From the NCBI GenBank assembly GCA_903929535.1, contig CAIYVC010000100.1, forward strand, positions 1 through 35,648: a DNA stretch of 35,648 nt, written 5' to 3'. The notes below the pieces were generated by a model, which saw only the letters and a program-made list of their open reading frames with translations, did not search any database and was not told where the DNA came from. A program made the translations under genes and the position numbers. Of this stretch, positions 27,436-35,093 are shown piece by piece. This DNA is from an uncultured Caulobacteraceae bacterium. GTDB lineage: Bacteria > Pseudomonadota > Alphaproteobacteria > Caulobacterales > Caulobacteraceae. Numbering within the stretch: position 1 is the first letter of the stretch; every line of letters starts with the position of its first letter.

Positions 27436-27858
27436 GTGCGAGGCGGCCTGTACGGGGACCAGAGTTTGAAAGAGGCATTCCTCGCCGACGCCACCGAGGA
27501 CGACGAGCGGCTGTCGCAGCTTATCGGTCCGGCGCGCGCCATGCTCGCCCGCGTCGACGGCCTGATCCTCGACACCCAGCGCGCCATCGCCCGCTGCCTG
27601 ATCGGGGTGGTCTTCTGCCTGTCGGGCGCCGCCGCCGCTGTGGCCGCCTCGCTGATCGTCATTGCGCCCGGCCAGGACAAGGGCGTGGTGGTTGCGGCCG
27701 CCGTGGCCCTGGTGGCCTGCGCCGGTCTTCTGGGCTACGCCGTCGCCGTGCTTCGCCTGGACATTGCCCCGCTCAACGCCTTCGGTCAGGAACTGCGCGC
27801 CGGCCTTCGCAACGCCGAGCAGGCGCTGGTCGAGGAATGGCCGGAGTTCACCGCATGA
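27436..27858 (+). CDS. Small membrane protein, two transmembrane helices
   Basis: The 140-aa product has a charged N-terminal helix followed by two membrane segments (about residues 53-75, IGVVFCLSGAAAAVAASLIV, and 81-105, VVVAAAVALVACAGLLGYAV). An acidic C-terminal helix ends ALVEEWPEFTA. No family is recognised. GTG 27436 is the longest start; TTG 27466 has a better GGGGACC ribosome site and would remove 10 residues. Its TGA stop overlaps the next gene's ATG (ATGA), so the two membrane proteins are coupled and may work together. Confidence 0.7.
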   Translation: MRGGLYGDQSLKEAFLADATEDDERLSQLIGPARAMLARVDGLILDTQRAIARCLIGVVFCLSGAAAAVAASLIVIAPGQDKGVVVAAAVALVACAGLLGYAVAVLRLDIAPLNAFGQELRAGLRNAEQALVEEWPEFTA

Positions 27859-28346
27859 ACCGCCGCAGCGCCGCCTGCAGCGACCAGATTCAGGGTCTCT
27901 TGATGCATGGGGAAAACCTGCTCGACCGTGTCGAGCAACGCACCGTCAAGCTGCACAAGCTTCCGGCCGGCACATTGAACATCGTTCTGGGGATCTGCGT
28001 CGGCATGCTGATCGCCTACGCCATCCATTTCCAGTCGCCGACCGTGGAGTTCAACATCGTCGGGCCGCTCATGGGCGGCGCCGGCGGCGCCCTGGCCAGT
28101 GTGCTGAGCCGTGACTTCGGAGCGCGCAAGCGCGAGGAGAAGCTGCGTCTGGAGAAGCTGGAGTCCGCTAGCCGCCTGCAGATGGCCGCCCAGGTGGTGG
28201 ATTTCCTGCGTAGCCAGGGCCGCCTGCTGCCCGAAGACGTCAAGGACGGCGCCTGGACCGAGGTCAGCCGCCTGATCTCCAATCAGAAGACCCTGACCAA
28301 GGCGAGCCCCCTGGGCGCCTTGATGCCGCCCGCGCAGGGCCATTAG
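27855..28346 (+). CDS. Small membrane protein with one or two helices and a charged tail
   Basis: The 163-aa product has a cytoplasmic N-terminal region of about 40 residues and a membrane segment around 46-62 (LNIVLGICVGMLIAYAI). A Gly-rich segment GPLMGGAGGALASVL follows, then a long charged helix RKREEKLRLEKLESA. ATG 27855 overlaps the preceding stop by 4 bases and has GGAG about 9 bases upstream; I prefer it to ATG 27837. The function is unknown; the tail could form a coiled coil. It converges on the GH1-RmlD fusion gene with a 13-base gap. Confidence 0.7.
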   Translation: MNRRSAACSDQIQGLLMHGENLLDRVEQRTVKLHKLPAGTLNIVLGICVGMLIAYAIHFQSPTVEFNIVGPLMGGAGGALASVLSRDFGARKREEKLRLEKLESASRLQMAAQVVDFLRSQGRLLPEDVKDGAWTEVSRLISNQKTLTKASPLGALMPPAQGH

Positions 28347-28359
28347 CGCTCGATAATTC

Positions 28360-30606
28360 TCAGGCGACCCAGTCGGCTTCGCCCCGTTCGGCGGCGGCGG
28401 GGGCGGCGATCTCGCCTTCGCGCATGACGGCGGCATAGTGGGCGATGGCCTTGCGCAGGGTCGGCAGGCGCAGGCCCCGCTCGCTGGCCAGCACCACCTT
28501 GGCGGGCCGCCGGGCGATCCAGCCGAGCTCAGCGCTGGGCAGGGCCCGGATCAGGCGGCGGTCCAGGTCCAACGCCTCGGCGATGGCGGTCCCGAATTGC
28601 GCCCAGCTCATCGGCTCGCCGTTGGCCAGGTGCCAAAGCCCGGCCTCGCCGTCGATGACCAGGTCCAGCACCGCGTGGCACAGGTCGGGGACATAAGTCG
28701 GCGTCACCACCACATCACTGGCGGCCTGCACGGGGCGTCCCGCGCCCAGCCGCTGGGCCACGTGGGCGGCGAAGTTGTAGGGGTCGTCGGGAGAGAAGAA
28801 GGCGGCGGTGCGCACGATCAGGGCGCGGCTCTTCAGCGCCACGATCCCATGTTCAGCGGCGGCCTTGCTGGCCCCGTACACATTCAGCGGCCGCACCCCG
28901 TCGCTCTCGACATAGGGCCGGTCCAGCTGCCCGCCGAACACCAGGTCCGAGGAGAAGGCGGTGTAGTGGATGTCGCGGTCCGCGCAGAGTTCCGCCAGGT
29001 TCACCGCGCCGATGAAGTTGGCCACCCGGCAGGCTTCGCTTTCGGTTTCCGCGTCGTCCACCCGCACCCATCCGGCGGCGTTGATCACCGCCCACGGGCG
29101 GTGACGCTCCAGTGTGGCGGTCATCACCGCCTTGTCCTCCAGCGGCATCTGCCGCCGGTCGGCCAGCACATAGGCCAGTCCCCTCAGGTGGCAGCAACGC
29201 GCCAGGGCCTGGCCCAGCGTCCCGGTGGCCCCGACGATCAGCACCGGCGCGACGGGCATGGGCTCGGGCTCGAAATGGCGCTGCGGGGGCAGGGCGCCGG
29301 CCACGCGGCCTATCGGCTGAAACTCTAGCCGCACGTCGCGCCGCCACCAGCCCGGCCCGTTGGCCACGGGGTGGATCGCCCGTCCGGCGGCCAGATCGGC
29401 CAGCATATGGGTCATGGCGTTAGGCTTGGGCGCTTCGCCCCTGCCGCCGCGCAGGTCGAACGCGCCCGCCTCGTAGTGGCCCGCCGTCTCGGTCAGCAGG
29501 CTGTTCCAGTCGTGGGAGCCCAACAGCGCCCAGGCGGTGACGGCGCGCACGTCCGCGCCCCTTTCGCGCAGCCGCTCGGCGGCCCGCCAGGCCTCCAGGG
29601 TCCAGCGCATCTGCTCCTCGCGCGAGCAGCCGTTGTGCGCCTCGGTCACCGCCAGGGGCAGACCGTAGCGGTCCCAGGTCTGCTCCATCAGCCCGGCCAG
29701 GCCCACCGGCCCGGGGCTCATCACCCGCACGGCTTCCACATCGGCATAGGCGATGAAGTCGTTGCCGCCGCGTCGGTGCGGCGGATAGCGGTCGATCCGG
29801 TGATCCAGGAAGCGCTCTGAGGTCAGATAGTGGTTCACCCCGATCACATCGGGGGGGCAGGGGTCATCGGCAATGGCCTTTAGCCGATCGGTCAGGCCGA
29901 ACCGCCTGAAGCGGGCCCAGAAGGGGTGGTCGTGGTCCATCGTCCCGGCCAGCAGGTCCCAGGTCAGCCAGCGGCGGTGATTGTCGAAGGCGGCCTGTTC
30001 CGCCAGGGGCGGGGTGGAATAGGTCTGGCCGAGGTCCTCGGTCTGGATCAGCCGGGCGGCCGGATTGACCGCGCGGATGCGGCGCATGCTCTCGCGCACC
30101 CCATCAATCTGGTTGAGGAAGGCGACCCAGAACAGCCGCTCGTCGCGGGCATGGGGATACCAGTGGCCGTAAAGCGCCGAGAAGCGGGCGGTGGTCAGAG
30201 GTTCGTTGACCGGGGTCCAATCCTCGATCCACGGATAGCGTTCCGCCGTCGCCTGGGCGAAATCGGCCAGCCCCTGCACGAAGTTGTCGGAGACCAGACT
30301 GGTGTAGGCGGGGCCAGAGCCGTGGTGCAGCAGGCCCGCGATCGGCCGCATGCTCAGCCGCCGGATTTCCGCCAGCCGCTCGTCGGTCCAGCGCCAGTCC
30401 CGCTCGTCGGGCTTGTTGGGGGCGATCCGCTCCCACACCACCGGATAGCGCAGGGCCTTGGCGCCCAGATCGGCGAACAGGGCTAGGTCCTCGATCCGGT
30501 CCTGATGGCCTGACAGCAGGGTCTGGTCGCTGAAGCGGTCGCCGACCCGGTTCACGGTGCATTCGTGACCGGCCCAAAGCTCAAGCCTGGGGTGTTGATC
30601 GGGCAT
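28360..30606 (-). CDS. Fusion: GH1-like glycosidase plus RmlD-like sugar-nucleotide reductase
   Basis: This 748-aa protein joins two domains. Residues about 1-430 resemble glycoside hydrolase family 1: DWTPVNEPLTT carries the acid/base Glu (NEP motif) and LAVTEAHNG the nucleophile Glu. Residues about 455-740 resemble RmlD/extended SDR proteins: VLIVGATGTLGQALARC is the dinucleotide-binding loop, INAAGWVRVDDAE matches RmlD, and YGASKAAAEH carries the Tyr-x3-Lys pair. No signal peptide is seen, so it is cytoplasmic. The combination suggests coupled cleavage and reduction in sugar or polysaccharide metabolism. No rmlA, rmlB or rmlC is adjacent, so dTDP-rhamnose synthesis is not implied. It is divergent from the TPR gene at 30699. 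Confidence 0.85.
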   Translation of the reverse strand: MPDQHPRLELWAGHECTVNRVGDRFSDQTLLSGHQDRIEDLALFADLGAKALRYPVVWERIAPNKPDERDWRWTDERLAEIRRLSMRPIAGLLHHGSGPAYTSLVSDNFVQGLADFAQATAERYPWIEDWTPVNEPLTTARFSALYGHWYPHARDERLFWVAFLNQIDGVRESMRRIRAVNPAARLIQTEDLGQTYSTPPLAEQAAFDNHRRWLTWDLLAGTMDHDHPFWARFRRFGLTDRLKAIADDPCPPDVIGVNHYLTSERFLDHRIDRYPPHRRGGNDFIAYADVEAVRVMSPGPVGLAGLMEQTWDRYGLPLAVTEAHNGCSREEQMRWTLEAWRAAERLRERGADVRAVTAWALLGSHDWNSLLTETAGHYEAGAFDLRGGRGEAPKPNAMTHMLADLAAGRAIHPVANGPGWWRRDVRLEFQPIGRVAGALPPQRHFEPEPMPVAPVLIVGATGTLGQALARCCHLRGLAYVLADRRQMPLEDKAVMTATLERHRPWAVINAAGWVRVDDAETESEACRVANFIGAVNLAELCADRDIHYTAFSSDLVFGGQLDRPYVESDGVRPLNVYGASKAAAEHGIVALKSRALIVRTAAFFSPDDPYNFAAHVAQRLGAGRPVQAASDVVVTPTYVPDLCHAVLDLVIDGEAGLWHLANGEPMSWAQFGTAIAEALDLDRRLIRALPSAELGWIARRPAKVVLASERGLRLPTLRKAIAHYAAVMREGEIAAPAAAERGEADWVA

Positions 30607-30698
30607 GGCGTCCTCTGCTCAGCCTGATCGATTAACTCGCAGGCGCAGCATTGGTTCAGGCCGTTCCCGCCCTGCGCCGAGTCATGGGATGATCCGGT

Positions 30699-32234
30699 GT
30701 GAACCCACCGGCCGCCCGCACCGACGCCGCTCTGCGCCACGCCCGCGATCTGGAGCGGCAGGGCCGGCTCGACGACGCCCTGGCCGCCTATGCCGAGGCG
30801 TTCGACGCGTCAGGCAAAGACGCGGCCCTGGCAGGCGACATCGGGCGGCTCGCCCTACGCCTGGGTCAGTACGCCATCGCCGAGCAGCTGTTCCTGATCC
30901 ACCTGACCGCCGAGCCCGCCTCGCTGGACAGCCGCCTGCACCTGGCCCACGCCCTGCGTGAGCAGCACCGCTACGACGAGGCGGTGGCGGCGCTGACCCC
31001 GGCGGTCGAGGCCCATCCCGAGGAGCCCGCCCTCTGGTCGGCGCTGGGCACGGTGCTGGTGCAGCAGGGCCGCCCGGGCGAGGCCCTGGCCTTCCTCGAC
31101 GAGGCGGTGCGTCTGCGGCCCCAAGGCGGCGGCCAGCTCTACGCCCGCGCCAACGCCTATTCCGACCTCGGCGACCACCCCCTGGCCCTGGCCGACTATC
31201 AGGCGGCGCTGGCCGACCTGTCGGAGGCCGACAAGCAGCGGGTGCGCGTGCCCATGGCCCTGTCGCAACTGGCGCTTGGCGATCTGCCAGGCGGCTGGGA
31301 CGGCTACCGCGCCCGCCTGTCGCGCGACTGCGCCAAGCCGGTGGTGTTCCTGACCCCCGCCGCGCCGTGGCCGTTCGATCCCGATAAGCCGCCGGACGCC
31401 CTGAAGGGCCGTTCGCTGCTTCTGCTCGCCGAACAGGGCCTTGGCGACGAGGTGATGTTCGCTAACGTGGTTCCAGATGTGCTTGAGGCCCTCGGGCCCA
31501 ATGGGCGCCTGACGCTCTCAGTCGAGCCCCGCCTCGTCCCCCTGTTCGCCCGCTCTTTCCCGACTATCGAGGTCGTGGGCCACCGCACCTGGACCGCCGA
31601 CGGTCTCACCTATCGCCAGGCGGATGGCCCGCAGGATCACGAACTCTGGGCGCCCTTGGCCGCGCCTCTGCGCCAGTTCCGGCGCGCGCCGTCGGATTTC
31701 CCGGACAGGCCCTACCTGATCCCCGACCCGGCGCGGGTAATCCACTGGCGCGCGCTGCTGTCCCAGCGCCCGGGGCGCAAGGTCGGCATCCTCTGGAAGA
31801 GCCTGAAGCTGCAGGGCGAGCGGTTGCGCCAGTTCGCGCCCTTCGCCCAGTGGGCTCCGGTGCTGACCGCGCCCGGCGTCAGCTTCGTCAACCTGCAGTA
31901 CGGCGACTGCGCGCAGGAGTTGGCGGAGGCCTACGAGGAGCTGGGCGTGAAGATCTGGCAGCCGCCCGGCATCGACCTGAAGGACGACCTGGACGACGTC
32001 GCCGCCCTGTGTTGCGCCCTGGACCTCACCCTCGGCTTCGCCAACGCCACCATCAACCTGGCCGGCGCCTGCGGCGCGAGGAGCTGGCTGATCGCCGCTC
32101 CGACCGCATGGCCCAAGCTCGGCACGGACCGCTACCCCTGGTACCCGCAGATGCAGGTGATCTCCTCGGCGATCGGCTGGGAGACGGCGCTCGAGGAAGC
32201 CGGGGCGATGCTTGGAGGCGGCAATGCCGCCTGA
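30699..32234 (+). CDS. TPR protein with degenerate glycosyltransferase-like C-terminus
   Basis: The 511-aa product has about five TPR-type repeats in residues 1-180 (AEQLFLIHLTAEPAS, DEAVAALTPAVEAHP, GEALAFLDEAVRL). The C-terminal region resembles that of the larger protein at 13831: LLLLAEQGLGDEVMFANVVP and KVGILWKSL. The segment that reads DTSTAHLAGALG in the larger protein is GFANATINLAGACG here, so the putative donor-site region has diverged. It starts with GTG at 30699 behind a weak GGGATGA. Its end overlaps the next gene by 11 bases. No signal peptide. It may have a glycosylation or scaffold role, but this is uncertain. Confidence 0.78.
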   Translation: MNPPAARTDAALRHARDLERQGRLDDALAAYAEAFDASGKDAALAGDIGRLALRLGQYAIAEQLFLIHLTAEPASLDSRLHLAHALREQHRYDEAVAALTPAVEAHPEEPALWSALGTVLVQQGRPGEALAFLDEAVRLRPQGGGQLYARANAYSDLGDHPLALADYQAALADLSEADKQRVRVPMALSQLALGDLPGGWDGYRARLSRDCAKPVVFLTPAAPWPFDPDKPPDALKGRSLLLLAEQGLGDEVMFANVVPDVLEALGPNGRLTLSVEPRLVPLFARSFPTIEVVGHRTWTADGLTYRQADGPQDHELWAPLAAPLRQFRRAPSDFPDRPYLIPDPARVIHWRALLSQRPGRKVGILWKSLKLQGERLRQFAPFAQWAPVLTAPGVSFVNLQYGDCAQELAEAYEELGVKIWQPPGIDLKDDLDDVAALCCALDLTLGFANATINLAGACGARSWLIAAPTAWPKLGTDRYPWYPQMQVISSAIGWETALEEAGAMLGGGNAA

Positions 32235-32418
32235 CGCTAAGGATGTTCCGCAACCGCCCGAGCGGCCCGACCCCATGTCCTGCTGCGGCCGCGGATGCAG
32301 CCCCTGCATCTTCGACTATTACGACGACGCCATGGACCGCTGGCGCGGGCGGATCGTGCGGCTGGGCCTGGACCCGGGAGAGGTGCTGGAATCCCTAGGG
32401 CGTCCGCCCAACGATTAG
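32224..32418 (+). CDS. Small Cys-rich oxidoreductase-like domain protein
   Basis: This 64-aa protein carries the oxidoreductase-like N-terminal motif: a Pro-rich stretch PPERPDP, then CCGRGCSPCIFDYYDDAMDRW. Four Cys in CCxxxCxxC spacing suggest a metal or redox role. In other organisms this motif occurs alone or at the start of larger proteins, with no settled activity. ATG 32224 has a good GGAGG five to six bases upstream, inside the end of the TPR gene, with 11 bases of overlap, so the two are coupled. Confidence 0.82.
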   Translation: MPPDAKDVPQPPERPDPMSCCGRGCSPCIFDYYDDAMDRWRGRIVRLGLDPGEVLESLGRPPND

Positions 32419-32506
32419 GCCCGCGATCGCTCATCCCGGCGACCCGAAGGGCGGCGCGTAGCAGCCAAGGCTGACCACGCACATTGCAGCAGGCCAGGCC
32501 GACAAC

Positions 32507-32532
32507 GGAACAAAGCAGCCGCTAAGCGGGTT
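32507..32532 (+). promoter_or_regulatory. Possible EcfG (general stress sigma) promoter
   Basis: GGAAC (32507-32511), a 17-base spacer and GGTT (32529-32532) resemble the alphaproteobacterial EcfG/SigT consensus GGAAC-N16/17-CGTT with one mismatch. It lies upstream of an HWE-family kinase, a class that includes general-stress sensor kinases, which makes it plausible. Confidence 0.4.
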
Positions 32533-32551
32533 CATGTTCGCGGGGTGAACT

Positions 32552-32623
32552 ATGCCGACCTACCATTTCGAGGCTCGTACGCCTTCTCACGTCATGGTCA
32601 CATCGGTCACAGGGACAAGCTGA
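32552..32623 (+). CDS. Possible 23-aa leader peptide before the HWE kinase
   Basis: ATG at 32552 with GGGGTGA about 5 bases upstream opens a 23-codon frame, MPTYHFEARTPSHVMVTSVT plus three residues. It stops at 32623, one base before the kinase TTG. The start MPTYHFEAR resembles the N-terminus of short alphaproteobacterial proteins of the MPxYxFH type, so it may be a remnant. Its job could be to deliver ribosomes to the TTG start. Short length keeps confidence low. Confidence 0.3.
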   Translation: MPTYHFEARTPSHVMVTSVTGTS

Positions 32624-32624
32624 C

Positions 32625-33668
32625 TTGATTATCTCGGCGGTCCCGCCTGTCACCAGAGATGAACAGCTGACCCTTCAGGGTCCCGGCTCGTTAACATGGC
32701 GACCCGACCACCTCCGCCTGGCAATAGACGCCGCGAGGGTCGCGTTGTGGTCCTGGGAAGTCGACAACAACAATTTCACTATGGACGAACGAGCCTTCGA
32801 ATTGTGGGGCTTGCCCTGGGCGGAGGTCGTCTCGTTCGAGGCGCTCTCGGCGCATATCCACCCTGCCGACCGGGATAGGGTTCGTGCAGCATTCTCTGCA
32901 ACGCGGTCCGTTGCGGGGTCATACGAGATCGACTTCAGGATCATGCTTGGAGACGATGCGCGTTGGATATCCGCGCGCGGCCAAGGCGCTGACGCGGGCA
33001 TCGTGGACGGCGTCATGTTTGGCATTTTCTTGGACGTCACCGGACGCAAGCAGGCTGAAGAAGGCCATGAACTTCTTGCGGGCGAGATGAGCCATAGAGT
33101 CAAAAACCTGCTGGCGATCGCTACCGGCCTGACTCACATCTCCTCGCGATCGTCCAAAACGATAGAGGAAATGGCTAAGGGGCTGACAGAGCGGCTGACG
33201 GCCTTGGGCCGCGCCCATGACCTCGTCCGCCCCTTGTCGGGGCGCGACGGCAAAGCCGCCCTGCTGGGTGACCTGCTGTCGGTCCTCCTGGCGCCCTATG
33301 ACGATCAGGGGGCATTCGCCGGCCGCATCCGTATAGCCGTTCCCCGGATGGGCGTGGGTGAAGGCACGGCCACGACCTTGGCGATGGTCATCCATGAACT
33401 GGCGACCAACTCGGTCAAACACGGAGCGCTGTCCGTCGACTGCGGGACCCTGGATATATCCAGCACGACGGATGAACGTGACGTGGTGATCATCTGGGCC
33501 GAAGCGGGCGGCCCGGCCATCCACGAAACGCCCGAGATGCGTGGGTTCGGCAGCAAGATGATCTCGCGCAGCCTGGCCCAGCATTTCAGCGGTTCGCTGT
33601 CTTATGACTGGCAGTCCACCGGGCTGGTGTGCACGCTTCGGATGCGTAAAGACCGGCTCGCTTTATAG
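32625..33668 (+). CDS. HWE/HisKA_2-family sensor histidine kinase with PAS domain
   Basis: This 347-aa soluble kinase has a PAS domain at about residues 28-140 (WSWEVDNNNFTMDERAFELW, HPADRDRVRAAF, GIFLDVTGRKQAEE). The phospho-acceptor His157 is in GEMSHRVKNLLAIATGL, the HWE/HisKA_2 signature. The N box is IHELATNSVKHGAL and the G box GFGSKMISRSLAQHF. No membrane segment is visible, so it senses a cytoplasmic cue such as light, redox or a small ligand. It starts at TTG 32625 with GGGACAAG upstream. No response regulator is encoded next to it. In alphaproteobacteria such kinases often feed general stress regulation; the EcfG-like promoter fits that, as inference. Confidence 0.88.
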   Translation: MIISAVPPVTRDEQLTLQGPGSLTWRPDHLRLAIDAARVALWSWEVDNNNFTMDERAFELWGLPWAEVVSFEALSAHIHPADRDRVRAAFSATRSVAGSYEIDFRIMLGDDARWISARGQGADAGIVDGVMFGIFLDVTGRKQAEEGHELLAGEMSHRVKNLLAIATGLTHISSRSSKTIEEMAKGLTERLTALGRAHDLVRPLSGRDGKAALLGDLLSVLLAPYDDQGAFAGRIRIAVPRMGVGEGTATTLAMVIHELATNSVKHGALSVDCGTLDISSTTDERDVVIIWAEAGGPAIHETPEMRGFGSKMISRSLAQHFSGSLSYDWQSTGLVCTLRMRKDRLAL

Positions 33669-33776
33669 CCGTCGACCGAGAGCGCACCTGCCCAATGTCC
33701 GGTATGGGTCGAAATCAGACCCCGTCGCCTTACGATCTGAATCCTGCCGTTCGCCGGGACGAGCGGCGCCGAGACC

Positions 33777-34541
33777 CTACGGCGTCTCGCCCAGCACTTG
33801 GGCCTTCCAAAGGTCCCAGGCCTTGTGCACCGCCCCGTCGTTGGCCGCCGCGGCGTTGGCCGCTTCTTCGGGGGTCAGATATTTGACCGGGCCCAGCTTG
33901 AGGGCGTCGGCCTGCACCTTGGCGCCAGTCTCGGTGTAGACCGCGCGCATCACCGCCGTCTTGATGGTCGACCCCACCACCACATAGCCGTGGCCGCGCA
34001 TCAGGGCGACGGCGCTGTCGCCCAGGGACTCGGCCAGGGCAGCGCCCAATCGGGCGTCGCGGATCAACATGTCGCTGCAGGTCCCAGCGGTCTCACGGAT
34101 TTCGAACACCGGCGCCCCGCCGTTCAGAAAGCTGTTCATGTGATAGATGGCCCTCAGCGGAACCTCGGTCACGGTGAACGGGATCACCGACGGCGAATGG
34201 CTATGGACGATCGCGCCGACATCGGGCCGCCGCTTGTAGATTTCGCTGTGAATGAACCGCTCGATATGGACCTTGGGAGCGCGGCCCATCACCGGCTCGC
34301 CGTCCATCCCGAACTCCAAGATATCGTCCGCTGTGACTAGACCCGGCGCCATGCTGCGCGCCAGCAGGAAGCGATCGGGCCGCTTGTCGTGACGCACGCT
34401 CACATGGCCGAAGCCGTCGAGGATGCTCATCTTCGACAGAATGCGGTTGCCGACGACCAGGTCCTCCAGAAGCGCGGGGGCCGGTGCGTCGCTCGTCTGA
34501 TGTTCTCGCAGGCCGTCAGGCAGGCCGTCGTCAGGGGACAT
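33777..34541 (-). CDS. Class II aldolase/adducin family protein
   Basis: This 254-aa cytoplasmic protein resembles fuculose-phosphate aldolase and related zinc enzymes. IVHSHSPSVIPF supplies two metal-binding His and MRGHGYVVVGSTI a third. GHVSVRHDKRPDRFLLARSM is the family's N-terminal phosphate-region pattern. The length matches decarboxylase/aldolase members without the adducin tail. The activity could be an aldolase, epimerase or decarboxylase; the neighbours give no pathway. The start ATG 34541 has an AAGAGA-type site upstream. Confidence 0.85.
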   Translation of the reverse strand: MSPDDGLPDGLREHQTSDAPAPALLEDLVVGNRILSKMSILDGFGHVSVRHDKRPDRFLLARSMAPGLVTADDILEFGMDGEPVMGRAPKVHIERFIHSEIYKRRPDVGAIVHSHSPSVIPFTVTEVPLRAIYHMNSFLNGGAPVFEIRETAGTCSDMLIRDARLGAALAESLGDSAVALMRGHGYVVVGSTIKTAVMRAVYTETGAKVQADALKLGPVKYLTPEEAANAAAANDGAVHKAWDLWKAQVLGETP

Positions 34542-34633
34542 CGGGAATCTCTTCGCCAGTTACCCTAGCCATATAGTCCGGTGGAGCGGGCGCCGGATAG
34601 AGCGCGCCGCCTGACAGCCTATTTCCGTGGCCT

Positions 34634-35011
34634 CTATTCGCGCCAGGTGGCCTTGAACACGATCACCGCGAACAGGACCATCGACAGCCAGCCGCCGGCC
34701 GAGGACAGGGCCAGAGGGATCATCGCCGCCTTGTTCCCCATCAGATAGAGGGCGAGGGACGGGATCATGGCGAGGAAGCAGACCACGTTCAGCCAGAAGT
34801 GGATCGTCGGCAGCCGGCCCTCGGCCGCCTTGGGCACGGCGCGGTAAACGAGGGCGTAGAGCAGCATCGACACCCAGCCCAGGAGGTTGATGTGAGCGTG
34901 CACGGGGGCGAGGGTGAAGTCCTCGGTCTTGCCCATCATCACGCCCAGCGCCATGCCGACAATCCCGGCTGACACGCCCAGCTGCATGAACCGATCCGAT
35001 ACCCGCTTCAT
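34634..35011 (-). CDS. Small membrane protein resembling cytochrome oxidase subunit I segment
   Basis: The 125-aa product has four predicted membrane helices. Helix 2 contains LAPVHAHINLLGWVSMLLYA, a His pattern seen in stand-alone small relatives of haem-copper oxidase subunit I. By itself it lacks the full set of haem and copper ligands. I choose ATG 35011 because GGGGGG lies a few bases upstream; the longer frame to 35074 would run through the palindromes. It may have a haem-binding or nitric-oxide-related role, but this is inference. Confidence 0.75.
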   Translation of the reverse strand: MKRVSDRFMQLGVSAGIVGMALGVMMGKTEDFTLAPVHAHINLLGWVSMLLYALVYRAVPKAAEGRLPTIHFWLNVVCFLAMIPSLALYLMGNKAAMIPLALSSAGGWLSMVLFAVIVFKATWRE

Positions 35012-35024
35012 GACGCCCCCCGGT

Positions 35025-35058
35025 GTCGATATCCGCGCCGATATTGGCCCATATCGAC
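35025..35058. promoter_or_regulatory. Nested CGATAT palindromes upstream of the oxidase-like gene
   Basis: GTCGATAT (35025-35032) is repeated inverted as ATATCGAC (35051-35058). Between them CGATAT (35039-35044) pairs with ATATCG (35051-35056) around a 6-base TGGCCC centre. Three CGATAT half-sites 14 to 47 bases upstream of the start suggest an operator. The binding protein is unknown. Confidence 0.45.
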
Positions 35059-35093
35059 GCCGGTTAGGCAACACGGGGGGCTAGGCCCAGCGG

